64,000 nt of DNA, from assembly GCA_934119955.1 (NCBI GenBank), contig CAKOSZ010000001.1, forward strand, positions 248,001-312,000. Reading direction: 5' to 3'. Under the pieces are notes generated by a model that was not told where the DNA came from, ran no database searches, and was given only the letters and a program-made list of their open reading frames with translations. Position numbers and translations under genes: made by a program. Shown here piece by piece: positions 27,455 to 37,023 of the stretch; position 1 is the first letter of the stretch; each line of letters starts with the position of its first letter. Source of the DNA: an uncultured Bacilli bacterium. Lineage in GTDB: Bacteria > Bacillota_I > Bacilli_A > RF39 > UBA660.

Positions 27455-28066
27455 ATGGATTTTCATGCAAATGATTTAGATGGTGTTTACACTACTTTAA
27501 GTGAATTAAATACACTAGCAGTAAATGATGGAGTAACCATGGAAACAAATTTAAAAAATGTAATTGATAATTTACAAATACATTGGAAAGGAAATGATGC
27601 ATCAGGACATATTAATAATTTAATGGATGTATGCACTAGTTTAAATGCAATTATAAATAATATAATGATGGTTGCACATAATGTTAGTATGCCAATAGTA
27701 AATGCTCAACAAATTAGAAATTCAAATGGTGGTCTTGGAGATGTTGGATCAATAATACCTTATAATCAACAAGCACCATTAACATTTCAAAAATTGGAAG
27801 CCACAACTGAATATTATGTTGATCCAATTATGGCTCCAAAAGATCATTTAAATTTATGTAATATGTGTGAATCATTTACAACTTTTTGTAATAAATTTTC
27901 TCAATATAAAGAAGAATTAATGAATAATTGGATATCAGGAACAAATAGAGAAAAAATGGTATCAGATTTTACTGAATTTGAATCAAACGTTTTTAATTAT
28001 CAAAAAAAAATAAATGAAGCAAGAGATAATTTAGGAATAGCAATATCTAATTTAAAACAACTTTAA
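27455..28066 (+). CDS. WXG100-like helical protein (type VII secretion partner)
   Basis: A 203-residue helical protein with no signal peptide. The N-terminal ~85 residues look like a WXG unit: a helix, then a turn with WKG (about residue 48, HWKGNDASGHINNL), then a second helix. The rest is helical with a YVDPIMAPKDHLNLC linker. It opens a five-gene run with a coiled-coil protein, a lipase-like protein, DUF4176 and a SUFU protein. I infer a role as a targeting partner or chaperone for the lipase, as for small helical partners of LXG effectors. AAGGAGG precedes the ATG. Confidence 0.6.
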   Translation: MDFHANDLDGVYTTLSELNTLAVNDGVTMETNLKNVIDNLQIHWKGNDASGHINNLMDVCTSLNAIINNIMMVAHNVSMPIVNAQQIRNSNGGLGDVGSIIPYNQQAPLTFQKLEATTEYYVDPIMAPKDHLNLCNMCESFTTFCNKFSQYKEELMNNWISGTNREKMVSDFTEFESNVFNYQKKINEARDNLGIAISNLKQL

Positions 28067-28083
28067 AATTAAAGGAAAACAAA

Positions 28084-28452
28084 ATGAATATAAATGATTC
28101 AAATCAAATTAACATATTATCAACAAAAATGCAAAGAATACAACAAAACATAGATAAATATAAAAAAATAGTTAATTATTTAACTGATTTAAATAGTGAT
28201 TTATCTAATATAAGTGGTAAAATTAAAAATGCTATTACTGGATGTTTAAATGGTGGTTTTAATGATAAAGGTAATCCCTTTGGAAATGGATTAATGGAAG
28301 AAACATTAAATTCTGTAAATTACAATATTAGTGAAATTAACACATTAATTTCAAAGAATACCAAACAAATTAATCAATTAGAAAGTGAAATAAGTATTAT
28401 AAAAGAAAAAATAAAACAAGAAAAAGATAGATTAATATTATCTGATGTATAG
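28084..28452 (+). CDS. Small coiled-coil protein (DUF5082/YwqH-like)
   Basis: A 122-residue, almost entirely helical coiled-coil protein with a central Gly/Asn-rich break (GCLNGGFNDKGNPFGNG, ~58-75). This helix-break-helix layout and the place between a WXG-like gene and a large effector-like gene resemble YwqH (DUF5082) or Lap-type partners in Bacillus and Streptococcus type VII loci. Assignment rests on architecture and context, not on a clear motif. Confidence 0.5.
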   Translation: MNINDSNQINILSTKMQRIQQNIDKYKKIVNYLTDLNSDLSNISGKIKNAITGCLNGGFNDKGNPFGNGLMEETLNSVNYNISEINTLISKNTKQINQLESEISIIKEKIKQEKDRLILSDV

Positions 28453-28462
28453 GTGAGGACAA

Positions 28463-30202
28463 ATGTTTCAATATGATGAAAATTTATTTAAAGAGGTTTG
28501 GAAAAACATTAATGATTCTTTAAATATTATTAATTCTAAGGAAAGAGTTTTAAATGAATTACAAAATTGTGATAATTTAGAATGTGAAAGTGATATTTTA
28601 AAATTAGTTTCAAGTTCAAAACAAATTCAAAAAAATCTTGAAGATTTGAATGATAAAATTAAAAATACACTTAATATTGCTAATAATAATTCATTTGTAT
28701 CACCATTAACTGAAAATAATGAATTTAATATTTCTTTTGAATTATTAAAAGAATTAATGGAAATTGCTAATGCAGACTCTCAAATTAATTTATCTGGAAT
28801 ATTTGCAAATTTTACAGATTATCAAAATATAATGTTATCTAATTTAAGTTTTTTTGAATTGTTTTTTAGAGATAATGAAAATATGTTAAAGGGAAAAACA
28901 ATTGAAGATTTGTTTTTAGAAACTTATGATGTTAATAATAATTATACTATAAATGATTATATTTCATTTTCACTTGATACAGATAAAATTATATCTTTAA
29001 ATGATGTAGATAATAGAAATAAATATCTTAATTTATTTTTAGGAAAAATGGTACTTAATGGTTTTGTAAATATAAAAATAAATGAACTTGTTAATGGTGA
29101 AGATAGTTTTGATGCTATAATTTTTACTGATCAAAATGATGATACATTAGTTTATTTTTCTTGTACAGATTTATATGAGTTTGATGATTATTTATATGAT
29201 GCTTATCCAATACTAAATACATTTTCAAATTTAGGTAAATCAATAGGAGAGGTTGCTAATGCTGAAAAAATATATAAATCACAGCAAAGACAAGCCTTAG
29301 AATTAGTGAAAAAATATTTATCAAATGATAATTCAAAAGTTAATATAGGTGGTTTTTCATTAGGAGGAAGTCTTGCTGAATATTCTTATTTTTCATTATA
29401 TGGAAATAATAATTTGAATAATTTAGTGCTATTTAATCCATTTCATGTAGAAGTTAATAAAAATGATTTAACTGATGCTTTTAATAAAGAAAAAATTAAA
29501 ATATATGCAGCCGAAGGAGATGCTGTTTCAACCGTATTAAATTATGATATATATAAAGAATATACTACTCCTGTATATATAGATTATCAAGATGTAATAT
29601 CAAAAGGAAAAGAATTAGCAATATCAGATAATAATTTATTAAATCGAATAAGTACAAATTTAAAAAATATTTATTGTGATAATTTGATAAATTCTTGTAA
29701 TGATTTATCTGAAAGATTTTATTTTAAATATTATCCTGCTCCTCAAGTTGGACTTTATCTTAAAGGAGTTTCTGAAATAGCAGAGGAAATGAAAAAGTAT
29801 GATGTTAATTCTCAGGAATATATATCATTATTAGCACAATGCAGTGATAAAGCTGAGCCAATTTTAAATATAGTAGGAGATGTTATCGATGTTGATTTGG
29901 ATTTAAGTTTTATAGAAAAATTTGAATATGTTGAAATCCTTTTTTCAGGAGTTCATATGCCATATTCAGTTGAAGTTAGTAAAACAACATCTTTTGATTC
30001 AACAGGTAAAACTTTATCTACAATAAATGGTGTTGATGTTGAGTATCCTTCATTTGAAGAGACATCTAGCTTAATATTTAGTTCAAATATTTATGATGAA
30101 ATAAAAGATTTAACGTACAATATTGGCGAGGTACAAGATGAATATAAAGAATTAAAAGAAAGTGAAGAATATAGAATATTAGAAGAAAGACTAAGACAAT
30201 AA
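28463..30202 (+). CDS. Lipase-domain protein, probable type VII secreted effector
   Basis: A 579-residue protein with a helical N-terminal region (~1-80), an alpha/beta-hydrolase region (~120-510) and a charged helical tail. The nucleophile elbow is GGFSLGGSLAEYSYF with Ser299 (GxSxG); candidate triad partners are Asp353 in AEGDAVSTV and His498 in GVHMPYSVEV. The fold region resembles Mbeg1-like/DUF2974 lipases. No signal peptide, which fits export through a type VII system with the two preceding helical proteins as partners. No EssC or other secretion core gene is in the window. Staphylococcal TslA is a known type VII lipase; this one has a helical stretch first. Confidence 0.65.
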   Translation: MFQYDENLFKEVWKNINDSLNIINSKERVLNELQNCDNLECESDILKLVSSSKQIQKNLEDLNDKIKNTLNIANNNSFVSPLTENNEFNISFELLKELMEIANADSQINLSGIFANFTDYQNIMLSNLSFFELFFRDNENMLKGKTIEDLFLETYDVNNNYTINDYISFSLDTDKIISLNDVDNRNKYLNLFLGKMVLNGFVNIKINELVNGEDSFDAIIFTDQNDDTLVYFSCTDLYEFDDYLYDAYPILNTFSNLGKSIGEVANAEKIYKSQQRQALELVKKYLSNDNSKVNIGGFSLGGSLAEYSYFSLYGNNNLNNLVLFNPFHVEVNKNDLTDAFNKEKIKIYAAEGDAVSTVLNYDIYKEYTTPVYIDYQDVISKGKELAISDNNLLNRISTNLKNIYCDNLINSCNDLSERFYFKYYPAPQVGLYLKGVSEIAEEMKKYDVNSQEYISLLAQCSDKAEPILNIVGDVIDVDLDLSFIEKFEYVEILFSGVHMPYSVEVSKTTSFDSTGKTLSTINGVDVEYPSFEETSSLIFSSNIYDEIKDLTYNIGEVQDEYKELKESEEYRILEERLRQ

Positions 30203-30220
30203 TTTAGGGAGGAAATATTT

Positions 30221-30496
30221 ATGTTTGATTTATTACCAATTGGAAGCATAGTTAAACTAAAAAATGGAAATGTTAAGTTAATGATAATAGGATATTGCCA
30301 AAATATAAAAGAAGATAAAATAAAAGAAAATGATTATGTTGCTTGTATATATCCTTTAGGAATTATTAGTATGAAAAATTTATTAGCATTTAAACATGAA
30401 CAAATTAATGAAATTATAGTTTTAGGATCAACAAGTGATGAATTTGAAACTCTAAAAAACATTTTAAAAAATAAAGTTGAAGATAAAAAAGATTGA
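30221..30496 (+). CDS. DUF4176 protein
   Basis: A 91-residue protein starting MFDLLPIGSIVKLKNGNVKLM and continuing DYVACIYPLGIISMKNLLAF, the characteristic DUF4176 pattern. DUF4176 genes are common companions of LXG/WXG effectors in Firmicutes type VII clusters; their function is not established. It lies 18 bases after the lipase gene with AGGGAGG before the ATG. Confidence 0.8.
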   Translation: MFDLLPIGSIVKLKNGNVKLMIIGYCQNIKEDKIKENDYVACIYPLGIISMKNLLAFKHEQINEIIVLGSTSDEFETLKNILKNKVEDKKD

Positions 30497-30511
30497 TATT
30501 GAAAGGCAAAA

Positions 30512-31135
30512 ATGAAGGAAGAAAATAACGTAAACAATGAATGGATAGGTTGGGATGATATAGATAAGGTATGTAATTCTATTTATCCTAATCAAGAACC
30601 ATTGCATTATGGAACTATTGTTAAATATTATTTAGGAGGAAAAGATCCAATAGATGGAATTAGTATTTATGATGCTGGCAGTTATTATCACTTTGTAACA
30701 TATGGTTTTTCTGAATTATATGAGAAGAAAAGTGATAATAAAGATGTTAGTGGATTTGGATTTGAATTAACTTTTAAATTAAAGAAATATGATGATATTG
30801 ATGAGAAAGAATTAAAAAATGTATGTATTATATTACAAGATATTGCAAGATATGTTTTTGAAACTAAAAATATAATTAAAACATATGAATATATTTATAC
30901 AGGTCAAACTGATGGTATGGATATAGAGCATAAATCATCTATTGTTGCCTTTGTAACTATTGAAGATAATTTATTTAAAACTATTAATACGGTAAATGGC
31001 AAATTACAATTTATTGAATTAATAGGTATTACAAACAATGAACTACAACAAATATTAAATAAAGTTAAACCTCGACAAGAAATAATTAATGAAATTGTAT
31101 CTAAATACGGAGATATCACAGATTATAAAAGATAA
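30512..31135 (+). CDS. Suppressor-of-fused (SUFU) domain protein, probable immunity protein
   Basis: A 207-residue soluble protein with the bacterial SUFU-domain pattern: HYGTIVKYYLGGKDPIDGIS, then YYHFVTYGFSELY, GFGFELTFKL and a central block ending FVTIEDNLFKTINTVNGKL. Bacterial SUFU proteins are known immunity proteins in polymorphic toxin systems. Its place as the last gene directly after a lipase-like effector and DUF4176 makes it the candidate antidote for the lipase. An intrinsic terminator follows. Confidence 0.8.
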   Translation: MKEENNVNNEWIGWDDIDKVCNSIYPNQEPLHYGTIVKYYLGGKDPIDGISIYDAGSYYHFVTYGFSELYEKKSDNKDVSGFGFELTFKLKKYDDIDEKELKNVCIILQDIARYVFETKNIIKTYEYIYTGQTDGMDIEHKSSIVAFVTIEDNLFKTINTVNGKLQFIELIGITNNELQQILNKVKPRQEIINEIVSKYGDITDYKR

Positions 31136-31156
31136 TTAAAACTGTTCTTAAAACTT

Positions 31157-31180
31157 AAAGAGAAATTAATCTCTTTTTTT
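31157..31180 (+). terminator. Intrinsic terminator of the effector cassette
   Basis: AAAGAGA/TCTCTTT with AATTAA loop and seven T. The same hairpin core recurs at 33165-33187. The rest of the gap to 31349 holds the promoter listed next and no gene. Confidence 0.75.
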
Positions 31181-31301
31181 GTGCAATAGGAAAGTTATGC
31201 TAAAAACCAAAAAATGCTTAATAAAAATACAACAATAAAGCGACTTTTAAATTTTAAAAAATATATATGTTTAAATTAATAAATAAAAAATTAAAAATCG
31301 T

Positions 31302-31329
31302 TTGACATAAAAAAATATATATGTATAAT
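31302..31329 (+). promoter_or_regulatory. Promoter of adenylating-enzyme gene 1
   Basis: TTGACA (31302-31307), 16-base spacer, TATAAT (31324-31329). The segment from the -35 through the first codons is almost the same as that at 35024-35110. Confidence 0.85.
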
Positions 31330-31349
31330 ATTTTTAAGGGAGGTATTAT

Positions 31350-33176
31350 ATGAAGAATTTACATATTGAAAATAAAGCAGTAGAATTAATGAAAGATAAT
31401 GAACTTATCTTAGATAAAGAGGAAAGTAAAAAGATGACTGGTTTAGCATCTATTGATAAGCCATGGGAAAAATGGTACAAGGAAAGTGATAAAAATATAG
31501 AAATACCAAGCATTAATTTTTATGATTTCTTTAAAAGTCAAATAAATAGTTATTCTAATACAAATTTATTAGATTTTATGGGAAGTATTTCTTATAATCA
31601 AGAACAAATAGAAAAAGAAGTTGATAACTATATTAAGATGTTTACTAAAATGGGAGTTAAAAAAGGTGAGAAAGTATCTTTTATGTTTATAAATACTCCT
31701 GAGGTTGTTTTTATGATTCAGGCTTTAATTAAAATGGGAGCAGTTAGTAATTTAATTAAATTTGATGAATCACCTGAACGTATTAATTTTTCTTTAAAAT
31801 TAGCAAAGTCAAAACATTTTATAGTTTCAGAAGTACCATTTATTATTGAAAATTCATTAAAAGCAATTAATATGGATAATGATGTTTCTAAAATAATATC
31901 AGTTCCAGTAGCATATTCTCTTGGAGATAAACTTAGTAAACTACCTAAAAATGATATGATAGTGCCATTTAATGAAGTAAAAGAAAATAATGATGATGTA
32001 TTAACACAAACAGTGTCAAATAATCCAGATGATACAGTTGTAATTGCATATACTGGGGGATCAACTGGTAATCCAAAAGGAGTAGAATTAACTAATAAAA
32101 ATTTAATTGCTATGACCCTAGGTTTAAAACATAGTAATTTTGGTTTTGAACAAGGGAAAACATCTATGAATATTTTACCACCTGCAATTGCTTATTACTT
32201 AAATGCAACTATTGGATTAATGGTTTGTGGTGTTAAAGTAATTTTAGTACCAGATTTTAAAATAGAAGAATATCCAAATTTAATAGATAAATATAAACCA
32301 AATATTATTTATTCTGGACCAATTCTTTTAAAAGCAATGGCAAAATCAAATGTAAGTGATTTTAGTTATTTAACATCTCCTTGTTCAGGTGGAGATAAAT
32401 TATTAGTAAATGAAGAAGAAGAAATAAATTTAGAATTTAAAAAAAGAGGAGCTCTAGCAGTTCAACAAGGTTATGGAGCAAGTGAAGAAACAGCTGTTGC
32501 AACATGTAATCCATACAATATGAGAAAAGTTGGAAGTATAGGAATTCCTATTAATGGTGTTTCTATGGCTATGTTTGAGTATCGTACAGATAAAGAAATT
32601 CCTTATGGAAAAAACTTAAAAGGAGAAATTTGTTTAACTGGTCCAACAGTTATGAAAGGATACTTAGAAAATAAGGAAGCAACTAATCACGTTTTAATGA
32701 AACATAGTGATGGTACTATTTGGGTTCATTCAGATGACTTTGGAATAATGGATGAAGATGGTTTTATTTTCCATAAAGGAAGAGCTAAAAGAATGTTAAC
32801 AAGAAATGGTGGCAAAGTTTGGCTTGCTGATATTGAAGAAATTGCTAAAACTCTACCTTTCATAGACGATGTATGTGCTTGTAAACTAGATGATGAAATA
32901 GAAAGAGAAGTACCGGTTTTACATGTAGTATTTAAAGAATCTAATTTAGATGAACAAGAAATGATAGAAATATTAAATAATTTAATTAAAGAAAAATGTC
33001 AAGCAACATTTGTTCCAAAATACTATATAATTAAAGAAAGTTTACCTTATACAGAAACAAATAAAAAGTTAAATTTCAAACTACTTGATAGTGAAGATAT
33101 ATTAGATAGTAGTAATTATAATATTCAAGGTAATATTATTAAACCAATTCAAAAAGTAAAAATTAAGAGAAATTAA
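31350..33176 (+). CDS. AMP-binding adenylate-forming enzyme, copy 1
   Basis: A 608-residue ANL-superfamily enzyme (acyl-CoA synthetase/ligase type). P-loop IAYTGGSTGNPKGVELT (~230), A5 motif QQGYGASEETAV, hinge KGRAKRMLTRNGGKVWLADIEE-like segment and a C-terminal catalytic Lys candidate in TETNKKLNFK. The N-terminus MKNLHIENKAVELMK, the KKMTGLASIDKPW segment and its promoter are shared with copy 2 at 35073. It should activate a carboxylic acid as acyl-AMP; the substrate and acceptor (CoA, carrier protein, amine) are not evident. The next gene is a membrane sensor-like protein. Confidence 0.8.
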   Translation: MKNLHIENKAVELMKDNELILDKEESKKMTGLASIDKPWEKWYKESDKNIEIPSINFYDFFKSQINSYSNTNLLDFMGSISYNQEQIEKEVDNYIKMFTKMGVKKGEKVSFMFINTPEVVFMIQALIKMGAVSNLIKFDESPERINFSLKLAKSKHFIVSEVPFIIENSLKAINMDNDVSKIISVPVAYSLGDKLSKLPKNDMIVPFNEVKENNDDVLTQTVSNNPDDTVVIAYTGGSTGNPKGVELTNKNLIAMTLGLKHSNFGFEQGKTSMNILPPAIAYYLNATIGLMVCGVKVILVPDFKIEEYPNLIDKYKPNIIYSGPILLKAMAKSNVSDFSYLTSPCSGGDKLLVNEEEEINLEFKKRGALAVQQGYGASEETAVATCNPYNMRKVGSIGIPINGVSMAMFEYRTDKEIPYGKNLKGEICLTGPTVMKGYLENKEATNHVLMKHSDGTIWVHSDDFGIMDEDGFIFHKGRAKRMLTRNGGKVWLADIEEIAKTLPFIDDVCACKLDDEIEREVPVLHVVFKESNLDEQEMIEILNNLIKEKCQATFVPKYYIIKESLPYTETNKKLNFKLLDSEDILDSSNYNIQGNIIKPIQKVKIKRN

Positions 33177-33187
33177 TCTCTTTTTTT
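33165..33187 (+). terminator. Intrinsic terminator after adenylating-enzyme 1
   Basis: AAGAGA/TCTCTT with AATTAA loop, then T tract; the stop codon lies in the loop. Read-through is needed, or a separate promoter, for the sensor gene at 33234. Confidence 0.65.
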
Positions 33188-33233
33188 CTTGTTGTTTTAA
33201 AAAATATTTTATATAATTAAAATAGGTGATATA

Positions 33234-34994
33234 ATGGAAAGTTTTTATTTTACTATTTACGGTTTAGTATTTTTAATTTTATTAATAATAATTTATTTTC
33301 CTAAAAAGAAGATAAAATTATTAGAAAACAGTATTTATTCTATCTTAATTATTGCTACTTTAATATGCAGTTTAACTGAGGTAATAGCCTTTATACTTGT
33401 TAAAAATAATATACCATCTAATTCACTTTTATACTTATATACTTTAAAAATATTATTTTTAGGATTTTTATCCTGGTTATATTTTTTTAGTTTATATGTA
33501 ATTATTACAAGTGTTAAAAATAATGAAAATGAGAATAAATTAAAAAAAATAATTAATAAATCTCTTTATGGATTTGGAATTATTTCATTATTAATAGTGT
33601 TTTTACCGATTATTATTACAAATAAAAATGGTATGTTATTACCAAGTGGTCCAGCTGTTAATTTATTATATATCATTGCATTTATTTGTATTATTATGAT
33701 GTTATTTACTTTCTTTAAAAATGTAAAAAAATTTAAGGATAAAAAATATGTTCCTTTATATTTATTAATAATATTATTTTCTTTTGTTATAGTTATTCAG
33801 AATATATTTCCTAGTTTATTACTTATAAATCCGTCTTTTGTTTTAATTACCTTTGTCATGTATTTTACAATAGAAAATCCAGATGTTAAAATGAATACAG
33901 AACTTGCTAAAAATAGAAATTTAATTCAAAATGCTATGGAAGAAAAAAATAACTTTTTATTTATTGTTTCAACATCTCTTAGAAATACAATTAATAATTT
34001 AAATGAATTAAGTTTAAATGTTATTAAAAAAGATAGTAAAGGTCTTTTTAAAGAAGATTTATTGGAAATTAATAATGAAATTAAGTATTTATCTTTTACA
34101 ATAAATGATGTTTTAAATGTATCAACTATGGATATAAATGAAATTAAAATAATAGAAAATAAATATAATTTGAAAAAATTAATAGAAAAAATTAAATTAG
34201 TAAATAAAGCAAAAGTTAATGATAATTTAAATTTTAGAGTAGAATTTAGTTCATCTTTACCAGATTATTTTTATGGTGATAAAACATTATTATCCTTAGT
34301 TATTACTTCTTTACTTAATAATGCTTTTAAGTATACTGAAACTGGTTTTGTTGAACTTAGAATAAATGGTATAGTTAAATATGATATGTGTAGATTAATT
34401 ATTACAATTGAAGATTCAGGATGTGGTATTAGTATTTCTGATATAAATAACTTGTTAACTGATAAAAATATAACTAAGAAAGAACTTGAGAGATTAGATA
34501 CTAATGATTTAAATATTAATTTAATTAAAAAAATTATTAAGAAAATGGGAGGATACTTTATTATTAAAAGTAAAGTAGGATTTGGAACTGAGGTTAAGTT
34601 TGTTTTAGATCAAAAAATAATAGGTCATAATGATAATAATAATATTATTATAAATAATAATAAAGTATTGGTTGCAACAAGTGATATTAATTTATTTAAG
34701 ATTATAAATAAATACTTAGAAAATAATTATTTAGTAGAAAAATCTTTATATGAACAAGATATAATTGATAAAATAAAAAATAAACAAGAATATAAATATA
34801 TTTTAATAGATGATAATCTAGATACTAGAGCTTTACCTATTTTAAATAAAATAAAAACTTTAAATAATAAAATACCTATTATAGTTATTTTAGATAAAGA
34901 TACATCTGTTATTAAAAAGCAATTTTTAAAAGATGGTTTTAGTGATTATATATTAAGAAGTAATATAGAAAGTGATATTAAAAAACTTTTATAG
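33234..34994 (+). CDS. Membrane hybrid histidine-kinase-like protein lacking the phospho-acceptor His, copy 1
   Basis: A 586-residue protein: six to seven membrane helices (~5-215), a dimerisation-like helix region, a HATPase_c domain (N box LLNNAFKYTE, G1 EDSGCGIS, G2 KKMGGYFIIKS...GFGTEVKFVL) and a C-terminal receiver-like domain (~470-586) with acidic ILIDDN and a final GFSDYILRS. At the H-box position the sequence is IVSTSLRNTI: Thr247 stands where His is expected in SHELR. ATP-binding motifs look intact. A sensing role for the product or state linked to the preceding enzyme is inferred from repeated pairing only. AGGTGAT precedes the ATG. Confidence 0.75.
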   Translation: MESFYFTIYGLVFLILLIIIYFPKKKIKLLENSIYSILIIATLICSLTEVIAFILVKNNIPSNSLLYLYTLKILFLGFLSWLYFFSLYVIITSVKNNENENKLKKIINKSLYGFGIISLLIVFLPIIITNKNGMLLPSGPAVNLLYIIAFICIIMMLFTFFKNVKKFKDKKYVPLYLLIILFSFVIVIQNIFPSLLLINPSFVLITFVMYFTIENPDVKMNTELAKNRNLIQNAMEEKNNFLFIVSTSLRNTINNLNELSLNVIKKDSKGLFKEDLLEINNEIKYLSFTINDVLNVSTMDINEIKIIENKYNLKKLIEKIKLVNKAKVNDNLNFRVEFSSSLPDYFYGDKTLLSLVITSLLNNAFKYTETGFVELRINGIVKYDMCRLIITIEDSGCGISISDINNLLTDKNITKKELERLDTNDLNINLIKKIIKKMGGYFIIKSKVGFGTEVKFVLDQKIIGHNDNNNIIINNNKVLVATSDINLFKIINKYLENNYLVEKSLYEQDIIDKIKNKQEYKYILIDDNLDTRALPILNKIKTLNNKIPIIVILDKDTSVIKKQFLKDGFSDYILRSNIESDIKKLL

Positions 34995-35023
34995 TGATAA
35001 TTAATAAATAAAATTTAAAATTA

Positions 35024-35051
35024 TTTGACATGTAAAAATAAATATGTATAA
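35024..35051 (+). promoter_or_regulatory. Promoter of adenylating-enzyme gene 2
   Basis: TTGACA (35024-35029), 16-base spacer, TATAAT (35046-35051), nearly identical to the promoter at 31302. Confidence 0.85.
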
Positions 35052-35072
35052 TATTTTTAAGGGAGATTTTAT

Positions 35073-36962
35073 ATGAAGAATTTACATATTGAAAATGAAG
35101 CAGTAGAATTATTAAAAAATGAAAGTGTTGTTTTAGATAGAAAAACAAGTAAAAAAATGGTAGGTTTAGCATCTATTGATAAACCTTGGTTAAAATATTA
35201 CAGAGAAGGTGTTGAAAAGGAATTTGTTCCAAGTGATTTAATTTATGAAGATATTTTAAAAAGTGCTAGTACTATTCCTAATGTAGTAGCAATTAAATAT
35301 TTTAATCGTAATATTACGTATTTAGAACTTGCTAAAAATATTATTGCAGTAAGAAATGCTTATAGTAAAATGGGAATTAAAAAAGGAGATGCAGTTGCAT
35401 TTACTACTCCCACTTTACCAGAAGTAATTTATTCTTTCTTAGCTCTAAATTCCTTAGGAGCAATCTCTTGTTTTATCGATCCAAGAACTGGGGCTGAAAG
35501 GATTAAAAAATGTTTAAAAAGTTGTAATGCTAAAACTCTTATAACAATTGATTTAGCTCTTCCTTTAATTGATAGAATAGTAGAAGACACTAATGTTAGA
35601 GAGATTATTTCTTTATCAGCAACTAATTCTTTAGCGAATGGTTTAAATTATGTATATCGAGGAAAAGATGCAATTGAATCTTTCTTTAAAAAGAAGACTT
35701 TAAAAAATAGTTATATTAATTGGCCTAAGTTTTTTAAAGATGGGAAGAATTTTAGTTCTAAACCAGTTAATTATGAAGAAAAAATGCCAACAGCAATTGT
35801 ATATACTAGTGGAACTAGTAGTGATCCTAAGGGAGTTATTGTTAGTAATGATGCTTTAAATGCTCTTGCTTATCAATATGAATTATCAGGTGTTGAACAT
35901 TATCCTGGTGATAAATTTTTAAATGTTATGCCACTTTTCTTATTATATGGACTTGCTTGTGGAGTTGTCATGCCACTTAAACTTGGAATGACTAATATTG
36001 TAGTTCCTCAAGTAGATTTTTCTAAAATTGGGGATTTAGTTTTAAAATATAAACCAAAGTATTTCATGTTAAATCCAATTTTATTTGATAATTTAAGAAA
36101 ATCAAAGGCTATGGAAGGTGCTGATTTATCTCAAATTGTAAGTGCTGGGGTAGGAGGATCAGGAATAACTCCTAATCAAGAAATAGATGATAATTTATTC
36201 TTAGAATCTCATGGCTGTAAAAAGCGTTTAGGAAAAGGTTATGGAGCAACTGAGGGTGGTTCTGCTCTTGTTGCTGTAACTTCAAATGAAACTGATGCTC
36301 TTGGGAGTGCTGGAGTTCCACTTCCTTTGAATACTGTTTCAATTTTTAAATATGATTTAGATGAAGATGGAGAAATAATTAGAAGTGATGAAGAACTTTC
36401 TTATAATCAAGTAGGAGAAATTTGTGTAACTGGTCCTACTTTAATGACATCATACTTAAATAATCCTGAATTAACGGAAGAAGTATTAAGAAAACATAAA
36501 GATGGTAAAACTTGGCTTCATACAGGTGATTATGGAACTATGAACGAAGATGGAAAATTATTTGTTGGTAATAGAATAGGTAGAATGATAATTACTCCTG
36601 ATTCTCATAATGTTTACTTACCACCAATAGAAGAAGTAATTTCAAAACATAAAGATGTTGAAGAAGTTGCTGTTGTTGGACGTGATGCACCTGGTTTTGA
36701 AAAAGGAAAAAGACCAAAGGCTGTAATAGTTTTAAAAAACAATGTTGATAAATACAAGTTAGTTCAAGAATTACTTGAAATGCAACAAACCGAACTTCCT
36801 GAAAGAGATGTTGCATATTATTATGAATTCTTAGATAAAATGCCAGTTGCTTTATCTGGAAAAATTGATTATAAAAAATTAGAAAAAGAAATAACAGGAG
36901 AATTAATTGAACCAGAAGTTAAAATATCTAGTTTAATAAAACAAAAAACTTTAAAAAAATAA
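35073..36962 (+). CDS. AMP-binding adenylate-forming enzyme, copy 2
   Basis: A 629-residue ANL enzyme paralogous to 31350-33176. P-loop VYTSGTSSDPKGVIVS, A5 GKGYGATEGGSALVAV, A7 HTGDYGTMNEDG, hinge GNRIGRMIITPDSHNVYLPP and catalytic Lys in ALSGKIDYKKLEKE; all core motifs are closer to consensus than in copy 1. It shares with copy 1 the N-terminal ~35 residues and promoter. Divergence of the cores suggests different substrates. Followed, as in copy 1, by a membrane sensor-like gene. Confidence 0.85.
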   Translation: MKNLHIENEAVELLKNESVVLDRKTSKKMVGLASIDKPWLKYYREGVEKEFVPSDLIYEDILKSASTIPNVVAIKYFNRNITYLELAKNIIAVRNAYSKMGIKKGDAVAFTTPTLPEVIYSFLALNSLGAISCFIDPRTGAERIKKCLKSCNAKTLITIDLALPLIDRIVEDTNVREIISLSATNSLANGLNYVYRGKDAIESFFKKKTLKNSYINWPKFFKDGKNFSSKPVNYEEKMPTAIVYTSGTSSDPKGVIVSNDALNALAYQYELSGVEHYPGDKFLNVMPLFLLYGLACGVVMPLKLGMTNIVVPQVDFSKIGDLVLKYKPKYFMLNPILFDNLRKSKAMEGADLSQIVSAGVGGSGITPNQEIDDNLFLESHGCKKRLGKGYGATEGGSALVAVTSNETDALGSAGVPLPLNTVSIFKYDLDEDGEIIRSDEELSYNQVGEICVTGPTLMTSYLNNPELTEEVLRKHKDGKTWLHTGDYGTMNEDGKLFVGNRIGRMIITPDSHNVYLPPIEEVISKHKDVEEVAVVGRDAPGFEKGKRPKAVIVLKNNVDKYKLVQELLEMQQTELPERDVAYYYEFLDKMPVALSGKIDYKKLEKEITGELIEPEVKISSLIKQKTLKK

Positions 36963-36974
36963 TTATAAATATAT

Positions 36975-37023
36975 ATCATTTCCTTAATTTATGATACAAT
37001 TAAACTAAGGAAGTGATTTTTTT
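36975..37023 (+). terminator. Hairpin/terminator enclosing a -10 box and the ribosome-binding site of the second sensor gene
   Basis: ATCATTTCCTTA (36975-36986) pairs with TAAGGAAGTGAT (37006-37017), one G-T pair, followed by a run of seven T that ends at the ATG (37024). The 3' arm holds the AAGGAAG ribosome-binding site. A likely extended -10 (TGA-TACAAT, 36992-37000) lies in the loop, so RNA begun there (about 37007) would lack the 5' arm. Confidence 0.6.
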
